64,000 bases of DNA from Oscillospiraceae bacterium (GTDB taxonomy: Bacteria; Bacillota; Clostridia; Oscillospirales; Ruminococcaceae). Position numbers and translations under genes: made by a program. Where the stretch lies: assembly GCA_009783205.1 (NCBI GenBank), contig WRHO01000002.1:1-64000 (forward strand). The letters run 5' to 3'. Positions 43,628 to 53,139 of the stretch are shown here, one piece after another (position 1 is the stretch's first letter; each line of letters opens with the position of its first letter). The notes under the pieces are model-generated. The model did no database searches. It saw nothing but the letters and a program-made list of their open reading frames with translations, and was not told the origin of the DNA.

Positions 43628-46543
43628 ATGAGCAAGTTTAAATTTAAACCAAAAAATCCGATACCGGCTATAAAAAGCTTTTTCGGAACAAAGGAACAGA
43701 TATGGCTTTCGTTTCTGATTCCTTTTGCTGTAATGGCGGGGGCGTATATATATTTTAAGGTTTATCCGTTCGGTGAAAAATCTGTTCTTTCGCTCGATTT
43801 AAACGCACAATATGTATTTTATTTTGCATATATGAAGGACGCGTTATTCGGCGCGGAAGATGTTTTGTATTCGTGGAGCCGCAACCTTTCGGGCGAATTT
43901 GTCGGCATTATCGGGTATTATTTGTTCAGTCCGTTTAACCTTTTGGTATGGATATTCCCTCTTTCGCATATTACCGAAGGCTTGTTGTTGATGTTAATGA
44001 CAAAAATAGGCTTTATCGGCGTCACAATGTCGGTTTATTTGAGCGTCGGTCGCGGGTTCAGAAAGCATACTACCGTGTTGTTTTCAATAATGTATGCGTT
44101 GTTGTCTTATAACATTGTTCAAACAATGAACCCGATGTGGCTCGACGGGGTAATGGCGTTGCCGCTCGTCGTAATGGGAATAGAACAATTGTTGAAAAAA
44201 GGCAAGTATAAGCTTCTTGTATTCTCTCTCTTTTATTCGTTCGTAACCTGTTTCTATATAGGCTACATGGTTGCGATATTCTCGGCGTTGTATTTTATAT
44301 ATTACGCTTTGACCTCGCGCAGATTAAACGTAAAAAGCAATCTTATTCTTCTTCTTAAAAGGGCGGGGCTTTTTGCGGCGGTGGCGGCTATATCGGTTCT
44401 TTTGGCGGCGTTCATACTCCTTCCGGTTTATTCCGCGCTTTCTATGGGTAAGTTTACCTTCTCAAATCCCGATTATTCAATCCGCAACAGCTTTAGTATA
44501 TTTGAAATAACCCGTAAGCTTTTTGTCAACAGCTATGATACGGTCAGAATGGACGGTATGCCGTTCTTATATGCGGGAATAATGTCGCTTATTCTCTTAC
44601 CCGCATACTTCTTATGCGACAGAATACGCCGCGCACGTCGATTCGGCGGGGTGGTGTTTATCGCTATTTTGATATACTGTATGTCAATTGTTCCGGTGGA
44701 CATGATGTGGCACGGGGGACAGGTTCCTAACTGGCTCCCGTACAGATACTCGTTCATGCTGTGCTTTTTAATGATATCGTTTGCGTCGGAGGCGTTTGAG
44801 TATATACAAAAAATTCCGCGAAAGGTTATCGGCGGGGTCGCGACGTTCTTTTGCGCGTTGCTCGTTTACTGGGAAAGCGTCGACACGGTTAAGCCGGACT
44901 TGGGCAACGGGCGCGACGTATTCAACTGGTTCTCGTCGGTCATGCCGTCGGTGCTTTTAGTTTTGATATTTACCGGCATACTGATATTGGCACGAGAAAA
45001 GCTTAATAAGCATAATATGGTTACTGCCGTGTTGGTTGCGTTGGTCGCCATGGAGCTTTTTTTCAACACGCAAAACAGTATTGAGAAGCAAAACGAGGAT
45101 ATTGTTTATTCATCGAGAACGTCGTTTAATTCGGTGATTATACCGACTCGAGAGGTCACGGACCGGATTAATAAACAGGATAAAACGCTTTTCAGAATGG
45201 AGAAAACTTATATTCGCTCGGCGTGTGATATTATGGCGTTACGCATGAACGGCTCAACGCACAGCTCGAGTATGCTCAACGATAAGGCAATCGCGCTTTT
45301 GAAAAACTTAGGCTATGCCGCGCGAAGCCATATGTCGCGTTATTCGGGACACACCCCTTTGACAGACGACCTTTTCGGATATAAGTATATTCTTTCCTGT
45401 GAAAATAACAACACCTCGAATATAAAATCCTCTGCGGATATTACCGTAACCGAAAACGAAGATGTTCTTCCGATTGCTTATTTGGTTAATCCTAAGCTTT
45501 TGGATTATACCTTTGAATCTACAGAATATGAGGACAGCGTTTTTAATAACCAGAATAAGCTTCTCTCTTATATGCTCGGAGATGAGGATAATCAATACTT
45601 TGTGCATATGAACTATATTGATAAACGTCCTCAAAATCTTATTGAGGAAGGCTCGGCAGAGGGGATGGCTTATAAAAGGGGTGACGCGGGGGGCGACTCG
45701 CATATCCAATACGACGTAATAGCAGATGAGGACGGCGAGTATTTTATGTACTTCCCTACGCGATATGAGCGCAAGTGTAACCTTTGGATAGCGCGTTATG
45801 ACGAAAACGACGAAACGAGCTCGGGCGAGTTTTTGGGGGTCGTTTACGAAACCGACAATTATCATATTCGCTCTCTCGGACATTTTAAAAAGGGTGAGAA
45901 GTTTATGATGACCTTGTCGCTTACGGGTGATGTTAATAACGTCTATTTCAGAGAGGAGAATATTGTCCGTTTAGACATTGAGAAGTTAGAGGCAGATATC
46001 GCAAGGCTCCGGGAGATTAACGCAAGCACGATTTTCAAAGCCCCCACAAAGAGAAAGCTCGTTATTACGACAAACAATGCCGAGGAAATGCTGTTGTTCA
46101 CATCTGTGCCGATTGAGCCGGGTTGGACGGCGCGGCTTAACGGGAAAAAGATTGATATTATGGATATTTTGCCCGTAACTGCGGGTAAAGACCCCGAAAC
46201 CAACGTCGATATTAAAGAGGGCGCATTAATGGGCGTAATGATGCCGGCGGGTTATAACACGATTGAGTTTAAATTCTTCCCTAATCGTATGCCGCTCGGT
46301 ATATTGTTGTCGTTCGTCGGGGCGGGCGGACTTGTGTTACTTTGGTACCTTATCGAAAAAAGAAACAATATGAAAAAGATTAAGGTGAACGGAAAGCTTC
46401 TCGAAACGGCAGAGGAAGACGACGATTATCACGGGTTTGATTCCGATTATATCAACATTGAATCAGAATCGGAATATGAAGATTTTGATTTTGATAAAGC
46501 GTCAAAAAACGGCGACGGTGAAAAAAATGCTTCTGACGGTTGA
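43628..46543 (+). CDS. YfhO family membrane protein (GT-C like)
   Basis: 971 aa; SVLSLDLNAQYVFYFAYMKD; multiple TM helices and C-terminal TTNNAEEMLLFTSVPIEPGWTARLNGK. Confidence 0.85.
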   Translation: MSKFKFKPKNPIPAIKSFFGTKEQIWLSFLIPFAVMAGAYIYFKVYPFGEKSVLSLDLNAQYVFYFAYMKDALFGAEDVLYSWSRNLSGEFVGIIGYYLFSPFNLLVWIFPLSHITEGLLLMLMTKIGFIGVTMSVYLSVGRGFRKHTTVLFSIMYALLSYNIVQTMNPMWLDGVMALPLVVMGIEQLLKKGKYKLLVFSLFYSFVTCFYIGYMVAIFSALYFIYYALTSRRLNVKSNLILLLKRAGLFAAVAAISVLLAAFILLPVYSALSMGKFTFSNPDYSIRNSFSIFEITRKLFVNSYDTVRMDGMPFLYAGIMSLILLPAYFLCDRIRRARRFGGVVFIAILIYCMSIVPVDMMWHGGQVPNWLPYRYSFMLCFLMISFASEAFEYIQKIPRKVIGGVATFFCALLVYWESVDTVKPDLGNGRDVFNWFSSVMPSVLLVLIFTGILILAREKLNKHNMVTAVLVALVAMELFFNTQNSIEKQNEDIVYSSRTSFNSVIIPTREVTDRINKQDKTLFRMEKTYIRSACDIMALRMNGSTHSSSMLNDKAIALLKNLGYAARSHMSRYSGHTPLTDDLFGYKYILSCENNNTSNIKSSADITVTENEDVLPIAYLVNPKLLDYTFESTEYEDSVFNNQNKLLSYMLGDEDNQYFVHMNYIDKRPQNLIEEGSAEGMAYKRGDAGGDSHIQYDVIADEDGEYFMYFPTRYERKCNLWIARYDENDETSSGEFLGVVYETDNYHIRSLGHFKKGEKFMMTLSLTGDVNNVYFREENIVRLDIEKLEADIARLREINASTIFKAPTKRKLVITTNNAEEMLLFTSVPIEPGWTARLNGKKIDIMDILPVTAGKDPETNVDIKEGALMGVMMPAGYNTIEFKFFPNRMPLGILLSFVGAGGLVLLWYLIEKRNNMKKIKVNGKLLETAEEDDDYHGFDSDYINIESESEYEDFDFDKASKNGDGEKNASDG

Positions 46544-47297
46544 CGCGGGGAACACAAATATCGTTTTTGCGGTTTTTGAAAAGGACAAATGCGTTTTAGA
46601 ATCGCGTATTAACACCGATTCGACGAGAATGGCCGACCAATACGCAATCGCGCTCGCCGATATTATGCGGCTTCATAATGTTGAGGCGGGGAAAATAAGC
46701 GGAGCGATTGTATCGTCGGTTGTCCCCCCCGTCACGGCGCAGCTCGTCAACGCCATAAAAACGCTTACGTCGTTTGAGCCGCTTACGGTCGGGCCCGGGC
46801 TAAAAACCGGGCTAAACATTAAAATCGACAACCCCGCAGAATTGGGGGCAGATTTGGTTTGCGGCGCGGTCGCGGCAAAAACATTATATAACCCCCCCTG
46901 TATTGCGATTGACCTCGGAACGGTTACTAAGGTTATGGCGATTGACAAAACGGGGGCGTTAATCGGCGGCGTTTTAGCCCCGGGTGTTGGCGCGGGCTTT
47001 AGAACAATGGCGCAGACAACAACAACCCTTCCGCTCGTTGGGGCGGGTGAGTTCAGTAGGGTTATCGGGACAAATTCGCCCGATTGTATAAAAAGCGGGA
47101 TTATATACGGAACCGCCTGTATGCTCGACGGTTTAACGGAACAGTTTGAGAAAGAAATCGGGGAAAGGTGTTCGATTGTAGTTACCGGCGGATATTCGGA
47201 AATAATTGTCCCGCATTGTAAAAGAAAGGTTACACAAAATAAAGCCCTTGTTTCGGTGGGAATGAGAATTATTTACGAGAAGAATAAAGGCAGTTGA
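46527..47297 (+). CDS. coaX: type III pantothenate kinase
   Basis: MLLTVDAGNTNIVFAVF, ELGADLVCGAVAA, AIDLGTVTKVMAID, GGVLAPGVG. ATG 46527 rather than 46437, which lies inside yfhO. Confidence 0.94.
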   Translation: MLLTVDAGNTNIVFAVFEKDKCVLESRINTDSTRMADQYAIALADIMRLHNVEAGKISGAIVSSVVPPVTAQLVNAIKTLTSFEPLTVGPGLKTGLNIKIDNPAELGADLVCGAVAAKTLYNPPCIAIDLGTVTKVMAIDKTGALIGGVLAPGVGAGFRTMAQTTTTLPLVGAGEFSRVIGTNSPDCIKSGIIYGTACMLDGLTEQFEKEIGERCSIVVTGGYSEIIVPHCKRKVTQNKALVSVGMRIIYEKNKGS

Positions 47298-47614
47298 ACG
47301 TGATAAATATTGTTGATATAAAACAAATGTTCCAAAAACGCGCAATACGGTGGGAGGAGCATATTATAAAAAGATGCTTACAAAGAAGGATAAGCATGAA
47401 CGATGTTGAAGCCGCTATTATGAATGGTGAAATAATTGAGCAATATCCCGACGACTATCCGTATCCGAGTTGTTTGATATTGGGGTTAGACGAAAAAGGT
47501 CGTTATATTCATGTTCTTTGTGCGTTAAGTGGTGATGTAGTATGTTTAATAACTACATACGAACCCGACACGAAGGAAAAATGGAATAATGATTTAAAAA
47601 CAAGAAGGGGGTAA
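47294..47614 (+). CDS. DUF4258-like protein, possible toxin
   Basis: WEEHIIKRCLQRRISMNDVEAAIMNGEIIEQYPDDYPYPSCLILG...RYIHVLCA. Confidence 0.75.
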   Translation: MNVINIVDIKQMFQKRAIRWEEHIIKRCLQRRISMNDVEAAIMNGEIIEQYPDDYPYPSCLILGLDEKGRYIHVLCALSGDVVCLITTYEPDTKEKWNNDLKTRRG

Positions 47615-47616
47615 CA

Positions 47617-47901
47617 ATGAATTGTTTTATGTGTAAGGGAAATCTTGAAGATAAAAATACTTCTTTTATGACCGATATTGATAACCGTTATTTTATTATA
47701 AAAAATGTACCGTCTCAAGTTTGTGAGCAATGTGGTGATGTTTCATATGCTGACAGTATTGCTGTACGGTTGGACGAGATTATAGCGAAAATGGAGTCGG
47801 CGGGCGGTGAAATTGTGGTTGTTGATTTTAAAAAATGTAAAAAAAATGAAATAAATGAAATTTTTGTCGAAGTTTTAAACAAAGCATTGCACTCATTATG
47901 A
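47617..47901 (+). CDS. YgiT-type zinc-finger protein, possible antitoxin
   Basis: CFMCKGNLED...VPSQVCEQCGDVSYADSIAVRLDEII; 2-nt gap from the DUF4258 gene. Confidence 0.8.
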   Translation: MNCFMCKGNLEDKNTSFMTDIDNRYFIIKNVPSQVCEQCGDVSYADSIAVRLDEIIAKMESAGGEIVVVDFKKCKKNEINEIFVEVLNKALHSL

Positions 47902-47934
47902 GGCGATAGCAATATACGAGGAGGGTATATCAAA

Positions 47935-48549
47935 ATGGCAGATTTAAACAATAACAGTAGCGCGATTCGTCAAAAAACGCTCATGCTGGCACAGCTTGGG
48001 GTATTAATCGCCGTAATGATTATATTTCACACGACCGGGATAAGCTATATAAAGGTTGGGGTTTTCTCGCTGACCATTATGGCGGTTCCTATGATAATCG
48101 GGGCTATAACGACGGGCAGAACGGGGGGAATGGTATTAGGGGCGGTATTCGGCATAACGACGCTTTTATTACCCGAAACACAAATATTTATGAGCGTGAA
48201 CCCGTTATTGGCTATTTTATTATGCGTCGGCGCGCGTGTTTTATTAGGCTTTTTATGCGCTATTATATTTGAGTGCTTTAAAAAGTACGATAAGACAAAA
48301 ATACTGTCCTTCGGCGCGACGGGGCTTTTAACATCATTGTTGAACACCCTTTTTATAATTGGCGGGATAACACTTTTGTTCGCTTCAAACCCGAGCGTTT
48401 TACGTGAATTTGGCATGGAGGGTGTGTCGCGGCTAAATTTCTTCGCGATTTTTATTTCCTTAGTAGGTGTGCAGGCCGTTATAGAAGCAACGGTTTGTAC
48501 AATTATATCGGGCGTAGTTGCAAAGGCGGTAACGGTTTACATTAAATGA
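47935..48549 (+). CDS. ECF transporter S component (possibly pantothenate, PanT-like)
   Basis: Six-TM small membrane protein with IKVGVFSLTIMAVPMIIGAITTGRTGGMVLGAVFG; proximity to coaX suggests substrate. Confidence 0.75.
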   Translation: MADLNNNSSAIRQKTLMLAQLGVLIAVMIIFHTTGISYIKVGVFSLTIMAVPMIIGAITTGRTGGMVLGAVFGITTLLLPETQIFMSVNPLLAILLCVGARVLLGFLCAIIFECFKKYDKTKILSFGATGLLTSLLNTLFIIGGITLLFASNPSVLREFGMEGVSRLNFFAIFISLVGVQAVIEATVCTIISGVVAKAVTVYIK

Positions 48550-51500
48550 ACTTTTTTTATTCGGTAGCGAACCTTCTCCCGGAGTACAGGGATTTGATAA
48601 AAAACCCCGGCGCGGCTGTGTCGGGGCTTTCCCGCATCCATAAGGCACAGTTCATAATGGCTATGTCGCACGAACAAAACAAATCTCCTCTGTTAGTGTT
48701 GGTTGAGACGGAGAACGAAGCAATACGCTTATGCGACGATATAAACACGCTCGAAGCGGCTGCGTCCGCCATTGCGGAGGTGTATCCCGCAAATGACATA
48801 AGCTTGATTTCGACCAACACACAATCCCGCGAATATGAACATAAGCGTTTGTCCGTATTAACAAAGCTTTCCCCCCACTCTCAACAATCAACTGTCAACT
48901 CTCAACAATCAACTGTCAACTGTCAATTGTCAACTGTCAATTGTCCGTCAATTGTAATCGCTACTCCCGAGGCGGCGTCACAGGTGACAATTTCACGGGA
49001 ACAATTAACAAGAAGTATAATATATATCAAAAAGGACGATGAGTTGAATGTCGACAGCCTACTGTCTGCTTTGGTGGAAAACGGATATACCCGCACCGAT
49101 TTAGTCGAGAGCGCGTCACAGTTTTCGGTTCGCGGCTCTGTAATTGATATTTACCCGGTTAATTCGCCGTTACCGGCGAGACTCGATTTATGGGGGGATA
49201 CGGTGGACGCTTTGACGCTTTTTGATATTGAAAGTCAGAGAAGCGTATCGAAAATAGGTGAAATTGAGATTGCGCCCGCCGTCGATTCTGCAATTGAAAC
49301 GGGGTCGAGCTCGACATTGTTCGATTATGTTCATAGCGTCGTCGTGTGCGAACACAACGCCTGTGACGAGCAATTTCGCGCCACATATGAACAATTAAAC
49401 GAGGACATTAAGTTGGCGTTAGAGACGGGGGGGAAGGTCAATGAAAAATATATGCTCGGTAAAGCGGAATATGAACATATTGTTTCGGAGAAGACAATAG
49501 CGTATTTGTCGCTTTTTGCAAAGAAACAGGGGGCAATAACGAAACAGGCGGACACGGTTCAAATTGCCAACTGGAACGGGGATTATAAACAGCTTTGTGT
49601 GGATTTGAAGGCATATATGAAAAACGGCTATGCCTTGGTTATATTTGCGGGGACGGAAAAATCGGCAAAAAGCCTTGCGCTCGACCTTCGCGACGACGGC
49701 TTTCGCGCAGATTATACTGATAATCCAAAGAAGGTGTATTCTAAGCACATATTTGTGACGAAAGGAACGCTTAGCGGCGGATTCGATTACCCAAAGGCGA
49801 AATGCGCCTGTATTACACATATAGGCGTAAATCATTCGACAAGCTCGAACGGTGCTTTTAATGCGGCTAACCCCGCAAAACCAAAGAAAAAGAACAAATC
49901 GGAGGCAATACGCGCCCTGACCGAAATTAATATTGGGGATTATATTGTTCACGATAACTACGGTATAGGAATATTTGAGGGAGTAACAAAGCTGACCTCC
50001 GACGGGGTGAGCAAGGATTATATAAAGCTTCAATATGGCGGAAAGGACGTTTTGTATGTTCCGGTAACACAGCTCGACTTTATTGCGCGGTATATAGGCA
50101 ATACCGAATCGGCAAATTTAAAGCTGTCTAAGCTTCACACAAACGCGTGGGTCAAGACGCGGGCGAGGGCAAAGAAGGCGGCTGAGGAATTGGCGGAGGA
50201 GCTAATTGAGCTTTATTCAAGGCGTATGAGAAGTAAGGGGCATAAATTCGAAAGCGACACCCCCGAGCAAGAGGAGTTTGAGGGACGATTCAGCTATATT
50301 GAAACAAAAGACCAGGTTATATGTATTGAACAGCTTAAGAAGGATATGCAGGCGGAGCAACCCATGGACAGGCTTTTATGCGGCGACGTCGGCTTCGGTA
50401 AAACGGAAGTGGCGTTACGCGGGGCGTTCAAGTGTGTAATGGAGGGGTTACAATGTGCGTTGCTTTGTCCGACAACCGTTCTTGCGTGGCAGCATTATCA
50501 AACCGCTTTACAAAGAATGGACGGCTTTCCGATTAATATTGAGCTTCTTTCGAGATTCAGAACGGCAAAGGAAAAGAACGAGGTTATGAAGAAGCTCGAG
50601 GCAGGAATTGTTGATTTTGTAATAGGAACGCACACGCTTGTCGGCAAAAATGTAAGGTTTAAAAATTTGGGGCTTGTTATAATTGACGAGGAGCAACGGT
50701 TCGGCGTTACCCAAAAGGAGCGACTTAAAGAAGCTTTTTCGGGGGTTGATGTTTTGACCCTTTCGGCAACCCCGATACCGAGAACATTGAATATGGCGAT
50801 GTCCGGTATTCGCGATATGAGCGTTATCGAAACCCCGCCGCATGACCGTATAACGGTTACGACCTATGTAACGGAGCATGACCGCGGGGTAATAGCGAGC
50901 GCGATTAATAAAGAACTCCGGCGGGCGGGACAGGTTTATTATATACACAATCGAGTCGAAACAATCACCTCCTGCGCGGCAAAGCTACAGGAATTGGTTC
51001 CCGACGCAAAAATAGGAATTGCACACGGGCGCATGGAGGAGAAGGAGCTTCTCGGCGTATGGCGGCGGCTTCTCGAGCGTGAGATAGACCTTCTCGTATG
51101 CACTACGTTAATCGAAACGGGGGTTGATGTTCCTAATGTCAATACGCTTATAATAGAAAATGCTGACAGAATGGGACTGGCACAGCTTCATCAGCTTAGG
51201 GGGCGGGTTGGGCGAACGAATAGGCGCGCATACGCCTATTTCACATATAATCAAGGGAAGGTATTAACCGAGATTGCACAAAAACGCCTAACCGCCGTAA
51301 AGGAATTTACACAATTCGGCGCGGGGTTTAAAATTGCACTGCGCGATTTAGAAATTCGCGGCGCGGGGAGCGTTTTGGGCGAGAGCCAATCCGGACATTT
51401 ATCCGCCGTCGGTTATGAAACCTATGTGCGGTTGCTTGAAGAGGCGGTCAATGAGATACAGGGGAACGAAGTATCGGAAGCGAGGAACGAATGTACCGTT

Positions 51501-51926
51501 GACATTAAATGTGACGCATTTATTCCCGACAGCTATATATTTAATCAGGCGCAGAGAATATCCTGTTACAAGAAAATTGCGGAAATACGCGACGAGACGG
51601 ACGCGGAAGACGTCGCCGACGAGCTTACCGACAGATACGGCAAAATCCCAAATGCCGTCAAAGGCTTGATTCAAGCGGCGCAAATCCGCAATATGGCGGG
51701 TTCCTTGGGCATTACCGAAATAGCGCAAAATAAAAAAGGCTTGATTCTTTATTGGGAAAGACCGAACATAGACGGCTTGTCAAAGCTTTCCGACGAATAT
51801 ACGGGGCGTATCGAGCTTAATCTGACGGGCAGAATAGGGTTAAGCCTTCGGCTCGACAAGAGCGACGATGTATTAAAAACCGCAACCGGCTTTCTTGAGC
51901 GACTGATGACAGTTGACGGTAGTTGA
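48546..51926 (+). CDS. mfd: transcription-repair coupling factor
   Basis: GDYIVHDNYGIGIFEGV RID, MDRLLCGDVGFGKTEVALRGAFK, IIDEEQRFGV, LSATPIPRTLNMAMSGIRDMS. Confidence 0.96.
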   Translation: MNFFYSVANLLPEYRDLIKNPGAAVSGLSRIHKAQFIMAMSHEQNKSPLLVLVETENEAIRLCDDINTLEAAASAIAEVYPANDISLISTNTQSREYEHKRLSVLTKLSPHSQQSTVNSQQSTVNCQLSTVNCPSIVIATPEAASQVTISREQLTRSIIYIKKDDELNVDSLLSALVENGYTRTDLVESASQFSVRGSVIDIYPVNSPLPARLDLWGDTVDALTLFDIESQRSVSKIGEIEIAPAVDSAIETGSSSTLFDYVHSVVVCEHNACDEQFRATYEQLNEDIKLALETGGKVNEKYMLGKAEYEHIVSEKTIAYLSLFAKKQGAITKQADTVQIANWNGDYKQLCVDLKAYMKNGYALVIFAGTEKSAKSLALDLRDDGFRADYTDNPKKVYSKHIFVTKGTLSGGFDYPKAKCACITHIGVNHSTSSNGAFNAANPAKPKKKNKSEAIRALTEINIGDYIVHDNYGIGIFEGVTKLTSDGVSKDYIKLQYGGKDVLYVPVTQLDFIARYIGNTESANLKLSKLHTNAWVKTRARAKKAAEELAEELIELYSRRMRSKGHKFESDTPEQEEFEGRFSYIETKDQVICIEQLKKDMQAEQPMDRLLCGDVGFGKTEVALRGAFKCVMEGLQCALLCPTTVLAWQHYQTALQRMDGFPINIELLSRFRTAKEKNEVMKKLEAGIVDFVIGTHTLVGKNVRFKNLGLVIIDEEQRFGVTQKERLKEAFSGVDVLTLSATPIPRTLNMAMSGIRDMSVIETPPHDRITVTTYVTEHDRGVIASAINKELRRAGQVYYIHNRVETITSCAAKLQELVPDAKIGIAHGRMEEKELLGVWRRLLEREIDLLVCTTLIETGVDVPNVNTLIIENADRMGLAQLHQLRGRVGRTNRRAYAYFTYNQGKVLTEIAQKRLTAVKEFTQFGAGFKIALRDLEIRGAGSVLGESQSGHLSAVGYETYVRLLEEAVNEIQGNEVSEARNECTVDIKCDAFIPDSYIFNQAQRISCYKKIAEIRDETDAEDVADELTDRYGKIPNAVKGLIQAAQIRNMAGSLGITEIAQNKKGLILYWERPNIDGLSKLSDEYTGRIELNLTGRIGLSLRLDKSDDVLKTATGFLERLMTVDGS
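48879..48955 (+). repeat. heptameric CAACTGT/CAATTGT array (site C) inside mfd
   Basis: tcaacaatcaactgtcaactctcaacaatcaactgtcaactgtcaattgtcaactgtcaattgtccgtcaattgt; encodes SQQSTVNSQQSTVNCQLSTVNCQLSTVN. Confidence 0.93.
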
Positions 51927-51980
51927 CAGTTGACAATTGACAGTTGGCAGTGAGTTGACAATTGATAGTTGACAGTTGGA
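51906..51980 (+). repeat. heptameric ACARTTG array (site D) spanning the mfd stop codon
   Basis: atgacagttgacggtagttgacagttgacaattgacagttggcagtgagttgacaattgatagttgacagttgga. Confidence 0.92.
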
Positions 51981-52029
51981 GTTTTTTGTATTATAATATA
52001 TTATAATGTTATGGAGAGGAGATGTTTTT

Positions 52030-53124
52030 ATGGATAAGAACAAGAACTTTAATAAAAAGGCGCGGTCTGCCGATATTGGGATTGGGTGGGCGTTAATAGC
52101 CGTTTCGATAATAATTGTTCCGGGGTTATTCTTTATATTGGCGGTCGTGAACGGGTTTACAACGAGCCTCTCGACATCTTTAAGCATAATCTTTTTTGGG
52201 GTTGTTTTTTGGGTGTTTTGGGTTGTTGCCGGTATAAAAATGTTTATTCGCGCAGAACGTGCAAAAAAATATGTGAAGCTTTTTGGTGCCGCCCCTCGGT
52301 TTAAAATGTTAGAGCTTATGAGAAAAACGGGGAGACCCTTAAGAGCCGTTTCTGCAGATATGAACCTTTTTAAAAGACGAAGATATTGGCACGAATTAAG
52401 CTTTGACCTCGAGAATAAGGATATTGTCTTTTCCGATTCTTTGTCATCGTCGGTGCCTTTAATGCCGCTCGATAACGAGCCTATGACAATGTATAAGGAG
52501 AAAAGAGGGTTTCCGATATATGCACTTGTCGCTTGCGGCGTTACCGCGCTTTGTTTTTCGTTCCATTGGCTCCCTTCCCTCATTATGGGGGTGGGCGGGT
52601 TCTTTTTGGCGCAGGGGTTGTTCCCCGCGCCGGTTTATTTCATCGAGACGGAGCGCAAAAGTGTAAAAGCCGTTAAGACAAAGTTGAAGAAGCCCGGCGC
52701 AACCGGTAACGAGACACTCGACGAAATGTTGAGCTCCGTTTTTGATAATAAGAAGGAGCTTGTGCGTGTTTCCGGAGCAATTGCGTCGCCTAAGGTGAAG
52801 GGGTCGCTCTCGGAAATGCTTAGAGTTCTTGACCAAATTACGGAATATGTTACACAAAATCCCGATAAGGTCAGAAATCTGAGACAGTTTGTAGGTTACT
52901 ACCTCCCGACAACGGTCAGCTTTTTACAGACCTATGAGGAACTCGAACAAAAGACGGACAAGGGCGAGAATATACGAACCGCCCTCTCGAAAATTGAGGA
53001 AACAACCTCAAAAATGACGGGAGTTTTTAAACAGGAATATGATAATCTTTTTTCAGACCGTGTTATGGATATTTCTGCCGAAGCGGCAGTTATGCAAACT
53101 ATTATAAATGAGAGTAAGTTTTGA
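52030..53124 (+). CDS. XpaC-like protein (5-bromo-4-chloroindolyl phosphate hydrolysis family)
   Basis: N-terminal TM pairs, C-terminal helical domain; located directly upstream of a TelA gene, a common pairing. Confidence 0.7.
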   Translation: MDKNKNFNKKARSADIGIGWALIAVSIIIVPGLFFILAVVNGFTTSLSTSLSIIFFGVVFWVFWVVAGIKMFIRAERAKKYVKLFGAAPRFKMLELMRKTGRPLRAVSADMNLFKRRRYWHELSFDLENKDIVFSDSLSSSVPLMPLDNEPMTMYKEKRGFPIYALVACGVTALCFSFHWLPSLIMGVGGFFLAQGLFPAPVYFIETERKSVKAVKTKLKKPGATGNETLDEMLSSVFDNKKELVRVSGAIASPKVKGSLSEMLRVLDQITEYVTQNPDKVRNLRQFVGYYLPTTVSFLQTYEELEQKTDKGENIRTALSKIEETTSKMTGVFKQEYDNLFSDRVMDISAEAAVMQTIINESKF

Positions 53125-53139
53125 GGAGGATTTTGAATA

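Noticed and set aside
48879-48955. Heptad arrays considered as CRISPR
   Set aside because: 7-bp contiguous units with no spacers, no leader and no cas genes in the window.
49419-50033. 204-aa minus ORF in mfd
   Set aside because: Antisense to conserved Mfd motifs.
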